Of a stretch of 64,000 bases of DNA, positions 1 to 9,074 are shown one piece after another. This stretch comes from Candidatus Caldisaccharidevorator malaysiensis. Its GTDB lineage: Bacteria; Armatimonadota; Fervidibacteria; Fervidibacterales; Fervidibacteraceae. Numbering within the stretch: the stretch's first letter is position 1; each line of letters begins with the position of its first letter. The notes beneath the pieces are model-generated. The model had not been told where the DNA came from and searched no databases. It was given only the letters and a program-made list of their open reading frames with translations. The DNA is taken from the NCBI GenBank assembly GCA_025057575.1, contig JANXBO010000007.1:1-64000 (forward strand), given 5' to 3'. The position numbers and the translations under genes are program-made.

Positions 1-526
1 ATCCGGCGATCCCTAGCAGGGCGAGAACGCGAAAAAGGCCTCTGCTAATAAGAACGCCAGCACCGGCATTCCTGACGCTGAAAGGTAGATAGGAGGCTGC
101 GTAAAGAAGAATCAAGGGCGTTGCCTCCGACCAGTGGACAATTGTTTGCGCACCCCAACCCGCCAGTGCCCAAACCAAAAGACCGCAAGCAGCGGCTGTT
201 GCTATGTTTTTGACAAAGCCCACCCCCGCCAGAGCCAACGCCTTTTCCTTTTCACCTCTAGCGTCAAATTCCGAACAGTATTTGACGATGGGGTCCTGAG
301 ACCGAGGATCCAACGCAATCACAACTAAGTCAACGAAGGAGGTGATGAGAACAAAAGTCCCAAAATCCTTGGGTCCCCAGATGCGTGCCAGAAGCAGTTG
401 CTGGAGAGCAGTCAAGGCGATGCGGGTCCCAGAGTGAGCCGTCATCCAGGCTGAGTCCCTTACAAGGCGACTGCCCCTTGCTTTACGAGTCCAACGTTTG
501 AACACGTCCCCCAAAACCCCGTTCAT
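1..526 (-). CDS. Polysaccharide (O-antigen type) flippase-like membrane protein, N-terminal part only
   Basis: The reading frame opens at an ATG at 526 and is still open at the window edge, so about 175 N-terminal residues are visible and the rest is missing. The stretch LLLARIWGPKDFGTFVLI near residue 45 followed by several hydrophobic segments is the usual first-helices pattern of the MATE-like oligosaccharide flippase (Wzx / polysaccharide biosynthesis protein) superfamily: loss of one hydrophobic helix boundary by a basic linker, then G-x-x-x-F-G-x-F. Such proteins move lipid-linked sugar units across the inner membrane. It lies 52 bp downstream of the CysQ-like gene on the same strand and may be the tail of that cluster. 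Family assignment is by motif and hydrophobicity only; the substrate is unknown. Confidence 0.75.
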   Translation of the reverse strand, partial: MNGVLGDVFKRWTRKARGSRLVRDSAWMTAHSGTRIALTALQQLLLARIWGPKDFGTFVLITSFVDLVVIALDPRSQDPIVKYCSEFDARGEKEKALALAGVGFVKNIATAAACGLLVWALAGWGAQTIVHWSEATPLILLYAASYLPFSVRNAGAGVLISRGLFRVLALLGIAG

Positions 527-578
527 AGCCTCAGCCTATCACTCCGCTTTCCCTCATTACCTTTGACACCAGCCCCAT

Positions 579-1415
579 CTAACACGATGCTGCCCTCTCT
601 TTTAATTGCCCGCTTTGCAGCCATCTGGTTATGAAAGACCATGCCTCCATAGTCGCTGCGATAACACCGCTGACCAGCGTCTGGGACTTGTTGAACTGCA
701 GTCTCTTTTGTTCTGAATCAAAGACCCTTCCCCCTGCTTCCTCCACGAGCAAAACTCCTGCTGCCACATCCCATTCGTTTTTGGTTCCTAAACTGAAGGT
801 GATGTCCGCTTCTCCGCCGGCAACTAAAGCCATCTTATAGGCGATGGATCCGACTGGACGGACCCTGAACAGGCTTTTAAAACGATCCCACTCTCCTCGG
901 GCGACTTCGCTCCGACTGGCAAGGACCAGTGGTCGGTCGCCCATCACCCTGTCCGCCCGAACCGAGACACCGTTTTTGTAAGCACCCTGTCCCGCAACGG
1001 CAGTGAACATTTCGTCCGTTGCCGGGTTATGAACGCACGCAACGACGGGTTCTCTCATATATGTCAAAGCGACCGAGATAGCAAACTCGGGGATACCCTG
1101 GGCGAACTCTTTCGTGCCGTCCATCGGGTCTACGATCCAGACCCGTTCTTTTTTCAGCCGGTCCCTGTTGTCTTTCGTCTCTTCGGACAGCCACCCGTCG
1201 TTCGGAAAGTGAGAGAGAATCTTACTCTTTAGAATTTCGTTAGACTGCAGGTCTGCCTCCGTCACTGGGTTGTCAACCCCTTTGTAACGGATGGCGACCG
1301 GCGTTTTAAATCGTTTGAGTATTTCCTGTCCCGCTTCCCAAATTGCCTCTCGGACCACTTCCAGTTCCCGACTCCAATCCCTTGCTGGCTTCTGTCGCTT
1401 TCCCAAAGTCCTCAT
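579..1415 (-). CDS. Inositol-monophosphatase family phosphatase, CysQ-like (3'(2'),5'-bisphosphate nucleotidase)
   Basis: 278 residues, the normal length for the Mg2+-dependent IMPase family. The metal-binding set is complete: SEE at residues 77-79, DPMDGT at 96-101 and the distal WD at 215-216. The sequence DPMDGTKEFAQGIPEFAISV resembles CysQ (which degrades 3'-phosphoadenosine 5'-phosphate from sulfate assimilation) more than SuhB or HisN, but these subfamilies are hard to separate by eye. An AGAGG ribosome site lies just before the ATG. It is the penultimate visible gene of the minus-strand cluster, 13 bp after the HEPN gene. No sulfate-assimilation gene is nearby to support the CysQ reading, so treat the substrate as unproven. 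Confidence 0.8.
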   Translation of the reverse strand: MRTLGKRQKPARDWSRELEVVREAIWEAGQEILKRFKTPVAIRYKGVDNPVTEADLQSNEILKSKILSHFPNDGWLSEETKDNRDRLKKERVWIVDPMDGTKEFAQGIPEFAISVALTYMREPVVACVHNPATDEMFTAVAGQGAYKNGVSVRADRVMGDRPLVLASRSEVARGEWDRFKSLFRVRPVGSIAYKMALVAGGEADITFSLGTKNEWDVAAGVLLVEEAGGRVFDSEQKRLQFNKSQTLVSGVIAATMEAWSFITRWLQSGQLKERAASC

Positions 1416-1428
1416 CCTCTTCTACCAT

Positions 1429-1845
1429 TTACAGGGCTAATTCTTTAATCAGACGATCAACGAGGGTTGTGATTTCATCCGCCATACTGATGGCACGAAG
1501 GGCTGTTTCCTTGTCAAAGGCGTGGGCGGGAATCGTTCCGGGCAGTGCATTCGGGTAGCGGGTTGTTAGGTAAAAAGTGTCCACGATGGCATATCTGCCC
1601 TTCCGATCCCAAAAAATGGGGTCGTAACGACTCGGCAGTTGTGTCAGCCTCTGCACACTGTGGGTCAAAATGATTTCTTCACCGCTGAAATAGAGGAAGG
1701 CTTTCAGGGCTTTCTCGGCGATCTGCTGGGAGAGAAAACAAGCCAGGTAATAGCCCCCCCGCTCCGCCAGTTCCTTCGCCCATTTGAGATCTTCTTTTGC
1801 CTGGTCCAGCCACCGTTTGCCTTCCTCACGGCTATCGCCTCTCAT
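1429..1845 (-). CDS. HEPN domain protein, partner of the upstream nucleotidyltransferase
   Basis: About 138 residues from the ATG at 1845. The helix WLDQAKEDLKWAKELAERGG, then YYLACFLSQQIAEKALKAFL, and the C-terminal RYPNALPG segment are the standard layout of the small HEPN domain that pairs with minimal nucleotidyltransferases. An in-frame GTG/ATG further upstream would lengthen it by 28 residues, but that extension lies inside the end of the neighbouring gene and looks like a read-through artefact, so I chose 1845. It overlaps the nucleotidyltransferase gene by 14 nt, the usual arrangement for HEPN/MNT toxin-antitoxin modules, where HEPN is the RNase and MNT modifies it. A clear R-x4-6-H RNase motif is not obvious, so toxicity is uncertain. 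Confidence 0.8.
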   Translation of the reverse strand: MRGDSREEGKRWLDQAKEDLKWAKELAERGGYYLACFLSQQIAEKALKAFLYFSGEEIILTHSVQRLTQLPSRYDPIFWDRKGRYAIVDTFYLTTRYPNALPGTIPAHAFDKETALRAISMADEITTLVDRLIKELAL

Positions 1846-2191
1846 AAACCACTCTGCCCGCCTTCCGGACCGTCCTGAAGAAGGGCTTATCCTTATTGGC
1901 TTCCCATTCCTCCGGCGTGTAGCAGACAATGTCGGCGTCTACGGGAAGCGATAATGATTCGTATAGCCACCTCAGCCTCTCCAGAAAGGGCAACTCAGTG
2001 TTCATTATGACAACGGCATCAATGTCGGTCAACAGATCGGCACGCCCACGGACATAGGAGCCGAAGAGGATGATCCGTTGGACACGGGGATCCCGAGAAA
2101 GTCGGTTCACCAGCAGATCAACAGCTCGTTCCAGATTCTCCTTGTGCTGGCGCCTCCTCTCACTTAGATCACCAATCTGTTCCGCGCTCAT
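1832..2191 (-). CDS. Minimal nucleotidyltransferase (MNT) of a HEPN/MNT pair
   Basis: About 119 residues from the ATG at 2191, which has a purine-rich AGGACAAAGGG directly before it. The polymerase-beta fold signature is complete: ILFGSYVRGRAD (GS at residues 44-45) and DID at 56-58. The frame stays open for 35 further codons upstream, but these run into the end of the transporter gene and lack a ribosome site. In studied HEPN/MNT systems the MNT protein adds nucleotides to a Tyr of the HEPN RNase and neutralises it; that role is inferred here. The pair sits inside a housekeeping operon rather than in a defence island. Confidence 0.8.
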   Translation of the reverse strand: MSAEQIGDLSERRRQHKENLERAVDLLVNRLSRDPRVQRIILFGSYVRGRADLLTDIDAVVIMNTELPFLERLRWLYESLSLPVDADIVCYTPEEWEANKDKPFFRTVRKAGRVVYERR

Positions 2192-2238
2192 CCCTTTGTC
2201 CTGACCGTTGTTCAGTTCCGCCTGCTTCTCTCGTGTCG

Positions 2239-4101
2239 TCAAAAAATATAGATACGATAGTTTCGAAAACCCCGAACTGGTCCTATTATGCCCCAAATGG
2301 ACCCTGCTGTGAAGTCACCAACAATGAGCCCGACAAAGAAAGGCATCAAGTCGGAATGAGCGGTAATCCCTCCAAATTTCAGGATGAGAGCTTTCAAAAG
2401 CCAACTGATCATAAAGGCGAACCAAAAATAGTTCATCGCATAACTGACAGCCAGGGCATATCCGGCGTGGTGAAAAGGAAGGGAAGAAACGACCTGTCGG
2501 ACCGACCACAGTCCCCATACGATAAGGGCGCCGACCGCCATAGCGATCCGGCGGGGGTTAAGGATTTGCTGGGGCGCTTGAAGCCAACTGGCTAACTGGT
2601 TGAAGGCTTCCCACCCGACCCAGGCTTTAAAGCCGATGCAGCGTGCCGTTGCCCCCTCTCGGTAGCAGACGACCAGGTTTGCCCAATAGGAGATCGGGAT
2701 GGAGAGCAAGTAGGTGAGAAAGACCAGGACCGCCATCGGTCGCTGGTTGATCTGAAAGATTTGAGCAAACTTAAAGGTTTCCAACATCCCAGGCATTGGG
2801 TGACACAGATAGCCTCTGTTGAACCAGTGAGTCAGGGAGATGGCTGTTAATTCCCTCGGAGTGAACCGTGCCGTTCCGAAAAGGTCGGCGAGGATGTTTC
2901 TCGGTTGCGCGTAGACGATCTCGTGGGGTGCCCCTAACTCGGCACGGACTCTTGTAATGGCGATGCTGAAGGTGTAAAAGACAATCCAGAAGACCACCAT
3001 CGTTAAAGCGCCCATCCCCATTGCCCAGGTGAAAAGGGCGAGCAGGATGGTCGTGACGAGAAGGGATAGGTGAGCGAATCGGAAAGGAATGGGCTCATCA
3101 CGGTCTTGCGCGCGAGGGGACAAGGTGTAAAGGAGCCAGCCTCGGGACGACCACAGCGCCAACCAACCCAAAATCAGCCAGGCACCGGAGGCTTGTTGCC
3201 CGAAAAAAGGAAAGCCGGGAATCTGTTCCCATCCAAAAACAGCGCCCAAAATTTGCTCCGCTAACCTTAGGACGAAAAAGAACCAACAGGAGAAACTCAG
3301 ATCCAGGGGGAGAAAGTAAGCGAGTCCGATGGCGAAAGGGTAAAGGGATATTTGGAAGGGGTTAGCGGCGCTCCAGGGACGTTCTGTAATATATTGGCGC
3401 ATATCGTGCAGCTTGATGTAGCGGCTGAAACTGGGGAACTGAGGGTAAAGTTCATTGAGACCGTTCATTAGAGCAATGAGTCCTGCTAAAAGGAAACCCG
3501 CCAGAAAGGGTTTTGAAAGGTAAAGGCGACGCACCGCCTGAGGCTGAACCATCATCGCTGGGAGTTGAACGATGGGGTAGACGAGTTTTTCGTGTTCCAT
3601 CCATCTTTTCCGAATGATCCCGGCAAAAGAAATCATCCAGATGCCGAGCAGGATGACGAAAAAGCCCCAAACAGTTAGAGGCACCAGCCAAGACCGTATG
3701 ATCAGCCAAGAAAACGGTGAACCGTCACCCTGGTAGTAACCCGTTAGGGCTGCCCGATCCGTGACCGCCAGCCATCCCGGAATGTAGTCAAGAAAGAGTT
3801 CCTTCCATCTGTTGGACGGCGAATCAAACCAAAAGGCATGGTTAATCTGCCCAAAAAGGTTCTGGAGCATGTCGTGACCGGAGAGGGTCTCGGAGATAAA
3901 GACCATCGCATAGGAAACGATGAGTTCCGAAGGACTGAGAGCGTATCGGGGGATGAGCAGGGTAAGCAAGTGGTTCAAGAGAATGAGGACAAAAAGGATG
4001 AAAACAGGAGTGATGAAGATCGGCAGACAACTTCCGTCCAGGCTATACCAGCGAACTTCCAGGACCGTAATCCAGTAGGTGTTGATGACGATGGCGATCA
4101 A
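2239..4101 (-). CDS. DUF6785-type multispan membrane protein (OPT-like transporter), first copy
   Basis: 620 residues with a dozen or more hydrophobic segments. It belongs to the same family as the protein at 58128-60140: both carry a long hydrophobic core, a block of the form LPAMMVQP / PLAAVSAQG after a KLVYPIVQ or RLPFPLAAV segment, and a C-terminal half ending in a GLIVGDF or GMPVGNL helix. The family resembles oligopeptide (OPT) transporters but its substrate is not known to me. The only usable start in the frame is a TTG at 4101, because a stop codon lies about 45 codons upstream and no ATG or GTG intervenes; the residues before it read as a plausible cytoplasmic leader, so the true start may be non-standard. 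Lies between rimI and the MNT gene on the same strand. Confidence 0.7.
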   Translation of the reverse strand: MIAIVINTYWITVLEVRWYSLDGSCLPIFITPVFILFVLILLNHLLTLLIPRYALSPSELIVSYAMVFISETLSGHDMLQNLFGQINHAFWFDSPSNRWKELFLDYIPGWLAVTDRAALTGYYQGDGSPFSWLIIRSWLVPLTVWGFFVILLGIWMISFAGIIRKRWMEHEKLVYPIVQLPAMMVQPQAVRRLYLSKPFLAGFLLAGLIALMNGLNELYPQFPSFSRYIKLHDMRQYITERPWSAANPFQISLYPFAIGLAYFLPLDLSFSCWFFFVLRLAEQILGAVFGWEQIPGFPFFGQQASGAWLILGWLALWSSRGWLLYTLSPRAQDRDEPIPFRFAHLSLLVTTILLALFTWAMGMGALTMVVFWIVFYTFSIAITRVRAELGAPHEIVYAQPRNILADLFGTARFTPRELTAISLTHWFNRGYLCHPMPGMLETFKFAQIFQINQRPMAVLVFLTYLLSIPISYWANLVVCYREGATARCIGFKAWVGWEAFNQLASWLQAPQQILNPRRIAMAVGALIVWGLWSVRQVVSSLPFHHAGYALAVSYAMNYFWFAFMISWLLKALILKFGGITAHSDLMPFFVGLIVGDFTAGSIWGIIGPVRGFRNYRIYIF

Positions 4102-4181
4102 TCCGATGGTGATTGATCGCCACGTTATGCCCGTAACGGGTGGCGCTTGGACAGCCGTCTCTTTTAGGATGACTTGCGACG

Positions 4182-4802
4182 CTATTTCTCTACCGCCCCT
4201 TTATTGAGTCCTCCGTCTTGTGTGGGCAACGATGGCAATGTTTTGGGGACTCTTTCCAAAGCCTGCCGAATGTCGTTCAGTCTCATCACCAGACCGTCCT
4301 CTTTGGGCGAAAAGTAATACCATCGGCGGAGCCCAATAACTTGGAAACCGTATTTCTTGTAAAGGTTTTGGGCTACGGTGTTGCTGGCGCGCACTTCCAA
4401 AATGGATTGGGAAAGACCCCGCCTGAGCGCTTCTTCCAAGAGGCGCCGAAAAATCGCCTCACCGATCTTTCTGCCTTGCATTCGGGGATGAACGGCGATG
4501 TTGACAATATGGGCTTCTTGATACTCTCTCTGCCATCCGCCAAATCCGACCACCCGGTCGCCAACTTTTGCCACTAAGAAACACGAGTCAGGTCCCCGCC
4601 TCAGTTCCGAAGCAAAGGCCCACCGAGACCAAGAACCGCCTCGGAAGGCCAATTTCTCAATCTTTACAACCTCATCCAGATCGTCGTGGCTCATCGGCAC
4701 AATCTGGAAGGGTCCTTTGGGCTCTTCCCAATCTTCTGGCAGGTTCTCTTTATTGTGCTTTTCTTTGTTAAGCCTCAGTAGGGAACGGATCCACTGCAGC
4801 AT
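4182..4802 (-). CDS. rimI: GNAT acetyltransferase, ribosomal protein S18-alanine N-acetyltransferase RimI
   Basis: About 206 residues. The acetyl-CoA motif A reads IVNIAVHPRMQGRKIGEAIF and motif B reads LEVRASNTVAQNLYKKYGF, both typical of RimI; a final YYFSPKEDGLVM segment also fits. RimI acetylates the N-terminus of ribosomal protein S18. The N-terminus carries about 40 extra charged residues compared with the usual 150-residue protein. I prefer the ATG at 4802, which follows an AGGAG, to the GTG nine codons upstream. It follows ftsY on the same strand. A tsaB/tsaD partner, often adjacent to rimI, is not present in this window. Confidence 0.85.
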   Translation of the reverse strand: MLQWIRSLLRLNKEKHNKENLPEDWEEPKGPFQIVPMSHDDLDEVVKIEKLAFRGGSWSRWAFASELRRGPDSCFLVAKVGDRVVGFGGWQREYQEAHIVNIAVHPRMQGRKIGEAIFRRLLEEALRRGLSQSILEVRASNTVAQNLYKKYGFQVIGLRRWYYFSPKEDGLVMRLNDIRQALERVPKTLPSLPTQDGGLNKGAVEK

Positions 4803-4876
4803 CGTTATCCATCTCCTGTTCGGGACCACGGATGAGGGCTTTTCGTGCGTCTTTTCGGTGCACCGCCGCTCTTGAC

Positions 4877-5761
4877 CTATCGCCCACCATCGGCTCCCAA
4901 GAGGGAGCGAGCAAACGCCTGGGGGTCAAACGGCTCCAAATCGTCCACACCTTCTCCGACACCGACCGCCTTGATGGGCAGCCCCAATTCGGCCGCGATG
5001 GCTAAAACGATCCCCCCTTTCGCCGTTCCGTCCAGTTTGGTGACAATCAAGCCCGTTAGGGGAACGACTGAATGGAACCGTCGGACCTGCGATAGCCCGT
5101 TCTGTCCGGCTGTTCCGTCCAAGATCAAAAGGATCTCGTCGGGTTCCCGTCCCAACGCCTTTTGGGTTGACCGGTAAATTTTCGCCATTTCCTGAAGCAG
5201 GTTGTGGCTGGTATGCATCCTCCCTGCTGTGTCAATTAAAACAAAATCATATCCTTGGGCTTTGGCTGCTTGAATGCCGTCAAAGGCGACGGCAGCGGGA
5301 TCGGACCCCCTTTGAGGGCACAAAACAGGGGCACCCAGTCGGTCGCCCCAGATTTTCAACTGCTCAATTCCCGCTGCCCGGAAGGTGTCGGCAGCCACCA
5401 AATAGGGCTTTTTCCGCCTCTTTTGAAGCCAACGGGCGATCTTGGCGATTGTGGTTGTCTTTCCGGTCCCGTTGATCCCTAAAAAAAGCCAAACCGATGG
5501 AACGGACTGGTCCTTAAAGGGCGCAGCAGGGGGCAAGATTTCCACAATTTGATTAATGAGAGCGTCCTGGACTTCCTTTGAAGAGCGAAACCGTTTTTTC
5601 CGGATACCTTCCCGAATCCCTTCCAATAAGCGGTCGGTTACCGAAAGCCCTGCATCCGCAGCCAGTAACGCCTCCTCCAACTCGTCCAGCACCGACTCAT
5701 CCACTTTCTCCGACCGAAAGATGCGGGCGAATCGCTCCACTAATCCAGAAAACAATCTCAT
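4877..5761 (-). CDS. ftsY: Signal recognition particle receptor FtsY
   Basis: 294 residues: the NG GTPase without the long acidic A domain of E. coli FtsY, as in many bacteria. The N domain covers about residues 1-85. GTPase motifs are complete: GINGTGKTT (95-103), DTFRAAGIEQLKIW (about 125-138), DTAGR (177-181), TKLDGTAKGG near 240, and a C-terminal GVGEGVDDLEPFDPQAFA. It docks SRP-bound ribosomes at the membrane. An AAAGGAGA site lies 8 nt before the ATG and overlaps the end of murD (3-nt gap), so the two are almost certainly co-transcribed and translationally coupled. The amphipathic first helix (MRLFSGLVERFARIF) fits membrane attachment. Confidence 0.96.
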   Translation of the reverse strand: MRLFSGLVERFARIFRSEKVDESVLDELEEALLAADAGLSVTDRLLEGIREGIRKKRFRSSKEVQDALINQIVEILPPAAPFKDQSVPSVWLFLGINGTGKTTTIAKIARWLQKRRKKPYLVAADTFRAAGIEQLKIWGDRLGAPVLCPQRGSDPAAVAFDGIQAAKAQGYDFVLIDTAGRMHTSHNLLQEMAKIYRSTQKALGREPDEILLILDGTAGQNGLSQVRRFHSVVPLTGLIVTKLDGTAKGGIVLAIAAELGLPIKAVGVGEGVDDLEPFDPQAFARSLLGADGGR

Positions 5762-5764
5762 CCG

Positions 5765-7189
5765 TCAATCTCCTTTTTCGGACTTCACCGACTCCTTTTG
5801 AAGGTCTGCCACAAGATGACAGAAGCGGTCCCCTCGCTCTTCATATGACCGGAACTGGTCAAAACTTGCGGAGCCGGGAGAAAGCAAGATGACTTCCCCT
5901 GCTTTTGCCCTTTCAAAAGCCTTTTTGACCGCCTCATCAAGAGTCTCACAGTAAAGAGAATCTTTTAATAACTTTTTTCGGATCACTTCACAAAGGTCTC
6001 TTCCCGAGGAGCCAATTCCGTAGACCGCCACGACTCTCTCTTTTATAGTTTTTAAAACCTTCTCCCAATGGGTTCCCTTGCTTCGCCCGCCGGCAATGAG
6101 GTGAATCGGTTCCTGAAAACTCTCCAGGGCAACCCCGACTGCCTCTGGCACCGTTGCTGCCGAATCATTGACAAAAGTCACGCCGTTAATCTGACCGACG
6201 ATCTCTAAGCGGTGGCGGACTTGGGGAGTTTTTGTTAGCCCGTCGGCGACGGCTCCCGGGTCCGCTCCTGCCAACAAAGCAGCCCCTACCGCCAGCAGCG
6301 CATTGTAGCGGTTGTGAAGACCCCTAAAAGGAAACTGGCTCCACCGGCACACCGGGAATTCGTGCGCCCCCATTGATACCCAAAGATACTCATCGTCAGA
6401 GCGCGCCCAGTGAGTGCAGTAGGGGCACGATTCGGCAACGGACTTCCCGCACCACATTATCCGACCCATAACTTTGGCAGCCATTCGGACGACTGAAGGA
6501 TCGTCGGCATTGAGAACCGCCCAGTCAGAAGGCTTTTGATTTTGAAAAATTTTCTCCTTTGACTCCCTGTAGTCCTCTAGGCTGGGATGCCAGTCCAGAT
6601 GATCGGGAAAGAAACAGGTAAAAACGGCTACATCCGGACGGAAGGAGTCAACGAAAGCGAGTTGAAAACTGCTCACCTCAAGGACGAGGACTTTGGCATT
6701 AGATGCCTCCTGCAAGAGATCGCACAGGGGGCGACCGATATTCCCACCGATAACAGAAGGAATGCCGGAAACTTCCAAAATGGAGCCGATCATCCGGACG
6801 GTTGTGCCTTTCCCCTTCGTCCCCGTTACGGCAATGATGAAGGGTCGGGTCGGCAGCAACCGATACCCCAACTCCAGTTCGCTCCACAAAGTAGTCCCCG
6901 ACTGAGCCAGAAGAGAAACGACAGGGTGCACCTTTGGTATCCCAGGACTTAAGACAATAAGGGGCAGTCCCCTCCGGGCGACTTTATCAAAGGATCCTGG
7001 ACCGGTCACGACTTCCAGCCCCTTCTCCTGAAGGTCGGCAATTCGGTCCCTCAGTGGCAGATCGGACAGGGTTTTCTCATCGGCGGCAATGATGTTAATC
7101 GGTGAATCATCTCTGTTGATCAAAGCCCGGCACGCCGCCACCCCCGATGAACCCAATCCCAAAATCCCTATCTTATCGGGAAGATCCAA
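5765..7189 (-). CDS. murD: UDP-N-acetylmuramoyl-L-alanine--D-glutamate ligase
   Basis: 474 residues, in the range for MurD. The N-terminal Rossmann domain starts KIGILGLGSSGVAAC, the Mur-ligase ATP loop is GTKGKGTT (123-130), GGNIGRPL binds the UDP-MurNAc-Ala side, and the C-terminal domain contains VNDSAATVPEA and a final LSPGSASFDQFRSYEERGDRF block that is diagnostic for MurD. The enzyme adds D-glutamate to UDP-MurNAc-L-alanine in peptidoglycan synthesis in the cytoplasm. The start is a TTG with GGTGA upstream. It is the first gene of the minus-strand cluster; no other mur or fts division gene is adjacent, so this is not the classical dcw cluster. Confidence 0.95.
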   Translation of the reverse strand: MDLPDKIGILGLGSSGVAACRALINRDDSPINIIAADEKTLSDLPLRDRIADLQEKGLEVVTGPGSFDKVARRGLPLIVLSPGIPKVHPVVSLLAQSGTTLWSELELGYRLLPTRPFIIAVTGTKGKGTTVRMIGSILEVSGIPSVIGGNIGRPLCDLLQEASNAKVLVLEVSSFQLAFVDSFRPDVAVFTCFFPDHLDWHPSLEDYRESKEKIFQNQKPSDWAVLNADDPSVVRMAAKVMGRIMWCGKSVAESCPYCTHWARSDDEYLWVSMGAHEFPVCRWSQFPFRGLHNRYNALLAVGAALLAGADPGAVADGLTKTPQVRHRLEIVGQINGVTFVNDSAATVPEAVGVALESFQEPIHLIAGGRSKGTHWEKVLKTIKERVVAVYGIGSSGRDLCEVIRKKLLKDSLYCETLDEAVKKAFERAKAGEVILLSPGSASFDQFRSYEERGDRFCHLVADLQKESVKSEKGD

Positions 7190-7299
7190 AAGGGATCACC
7201 GCTTTAAAGTTTGAACCGGATTATCCATCTTCTGCATCCGTTGAGGCACACCGAAAGGAAATAATAGTAAGAAAGTAAGGGGCGCTGGAGGCGAAGGAA

Positions 7300-8205
7300 T
7301 TGAGGAAAGCCGCAACATTAAAGGCAGTGGGGGCCCTTCTCCTAATTACCCTCATTATTTGGGCTTTTGGTCCCGCCTTACCTGAGGATGTCCAGCGGAA
7401 GGCAGACCTGCCTTACGGTCGGGTGGGCGATCAGACCCTTCTTCTGGACCTGTATCTACCTGCCTCACCCATAGAGAAGGCTCTCCCCTGCATCATCGTC
7501 ATCCACGGTGGCGCCTGGAGAGGCGGACGGAAGGAAGATCTTCAGTTTCTCGCTGTCCGCTTAGCCCAGAGAGGCTATGCTGCTGCCTGTCTGTCCTATC
7601 GGCTGGCTCCCAAGTGGACCTATCCGGCGCAGGTTGATGATGTCCAGAGGGCTGTCCGCTGGCTGCGAAAAAACGCAGGGAAGTGGAACATTGACCCAAA
7701 ACGCTTTGGTGCCGTAGGCGCTTCTGCCGGCGGTCACCTGGCGACTATGCTGGGCACCCGAGAAACTCGCCTTGACGAGCCGCCGGAACTGAGAGGCATC
7801 AGTAGTAAAGTCCAGTGCGTCGTCAACATAGTGGGACCCACCGACCTGACAGCAGACTATTATGTCCGTGCCTCGGAAGGTCCGCTGGGTCAAATCTTGC
7901 TGGACTTTCTCGGCGCTCCGTTTGAAAAGTGCCCTGAGGTTTGGAGGGACGCCTCGCCCTACTATCACGTCAGCAGCGATGATGCTCCGACCTTTATGAT
8001 TTTTGGCTCGGAAGACCCTCTCGTTCCCCCTGACCAAGCGATCCGTATGGAGAACTATCTGAAAAAATGCAGTGTGGAAACCAAATTGGTGATCATAGAC
8101 GGTATGGGTCACGGACCGACCAGCGAAGAACAGAGGAAAGCCTTTGATAAAGCCCTTGACGAAGCATTGAGTTTTTTTGACCGCCATCTGAAACAAGAGA
8201 GGTGA
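7300..8205 (+). CDS. Exported alpha/beta-hydrolase (BD-FAE / acetyl-xylan esterase-like)
   Basis: 301 residues starting at TTG, which follows GGAGGCGAAGGAA. Residues 8-24 form a single hydrophobic segment, so the protein is exported or membrane-anchored. The fold motifs are clear: oxyanion HGGAWRGG, nucleophile elbow GASAGG, acid in GSEDPLVP, and catalytic His in GMGHGP near the C-terminus. The spacing fits the BD-FAE/esterase-lipase group that removes ester groups from plant polysaccharides or small esters. It precedes folP, whose ribosome site lies within its last codons, but a shared function is unlikely. The fucosidase 1.6 kb away is consistent with glycan use. Confidence 0.8.
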   Translation: MRKAATLKAVGALLLITLIIWAFGPALPEDVQRKADLPYGRVGDQTLLLDLYLPASPIEKALPCIIVIHGGAWRGGRKEDLQFLAVRLAQRGYAAACLSYRLAPKWTYPAQVDDVQRAVRWLRKNAGKWNIDPKRFGAVGASAGGHLATMLGTRETRLDEPPELRGISSKVQCVVNIVGPTDLTADYYVRASEGPLGQILLDFLGAPFEKCPEVWRDASPYYHVSSDDAPTFMIFGSEDPLVPPDQAIRMENYLKKCSVETKLVIIDGMGHGPTSEEQRKAFDKALDEALSFFDRHLKQER

Positions 8206-8210
8206 CCAAA

Positions 8211-9074
8211 ATGCCCTGGTCCTGCTGCTCCCGCCATTCCCTTCCCGTCGGCGAACGAACCGTCCTTATGGGGATCGTGAACCTGAGTCCCGATTCTTTT
8301 TCGGGCGACGGGGTGGCGACGAAGGAAGACGCCATCGCGAGGGCTTTGCAACTGATAGACGAAGGCGCCGACATTTTGGATTTAGGTGGGGAATCAACGA
8401 GACCAGGGTCTCTGCCGATTAGCGTGGACGAGGAGATGCGCCGGGTCCTGCCCGTTGTGGAGGAACTCTTGTCTCGGGGCGTGCCCGTTCCCCTATCTAT
8501 TGACACCTACAAGCCGTTAGTCGCCCGCCGAGTGCTGGAGGCGGGGGCGTGTGTGATCAACGACATTTTTGGCCTCCGCCAACCGGAAATGGCGGAAGTT
8601 CTCGCCGAAAGAGGCGCTTGCGTCGTCGTAATGCATATGCAAGGGACCCCCCAGACGATGCAACAGAATCCTCATTACGACGATTGCGTTGCGGAGATTG
8701 CCCAGTTTTTGAAAGATCAGACCCACCTTGCCATCGCCAAGGGGATCAGTAGGGAACGGATCATTGTGGATCCAGGGATCGGCTTCGGCAAAACTGTTGA
8801 CCATAATTTGGAAATCCTGCGCCGGCTGCCGGAGATTAAAGCCCTCGGTTTCCCCGTGCTCGTTGGACCGTCCCGAAAGAGTTTTATCGGTAAAATTCTG
8901 AACATTCCTAACCCTCAAGAGAGAATCTGGGGAACCGCCGCGGCGGTCGCCGTTGCGATCAGCCGGGGTGCTGACATCATCCGAGTGCACGATGTGGCAG
9001 AGATGAAGCAGGTGGCGACTGTCGTGGATGCCCTTAGTAGGTCCGCTCCTTTGGTTACCCCTGAACAGTCTTAG
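8211..9074 (+). CDS. folP: Dihydropteroate synthase
   Basis: About 287 residues. The TIM-barrel signature [15 protein letters not shown], then [67 protein letters not shown] and the final RVHDV are all present, so the pterin and phosphate sites look intact. It joins p-aminobenzoate to 7,8-dihydropterin pyrophosphate in folate synthesis. I chose the ATG at 8211, which has GAGAGGTGA in good position, over a GTG three codons earlier that overlaps the previous stop. The 3' end overlaps the convergent endonuclease V gene by 4 nt. Confidence 0.95.
   Translation: MPWSCCSRHSLPVGERTVLMGIVNLSPDSFSGDGVATKEDAIARALQLIDEGADILDLGGESTRPGSLPISVDEEMRRVLPVVEELLSRGVPVPLSIDTYKPLVARRVLEAGACVINDIFGLRQPEMAEVLAERGACVVVMHMQGTPQTMQQNPHYDDCVAEIAQFLKDQTHLAIAKGISRERIIVDPGIGFGKTVDHNLEILRRLPEIKALGFPVLVGPSRKSFIGKILNIPNPQERIWGTAAAVAVAISRGADIIRVHDVAEMKQVATVVDALSRSAPLVTPEQS

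Noticed and set aside
134-328. Plus-strand ORF of 64 codons
   Set aside because: Opposite strand of the flippase gene, which has helices and a clear start; no ribosome site on the plus strand.
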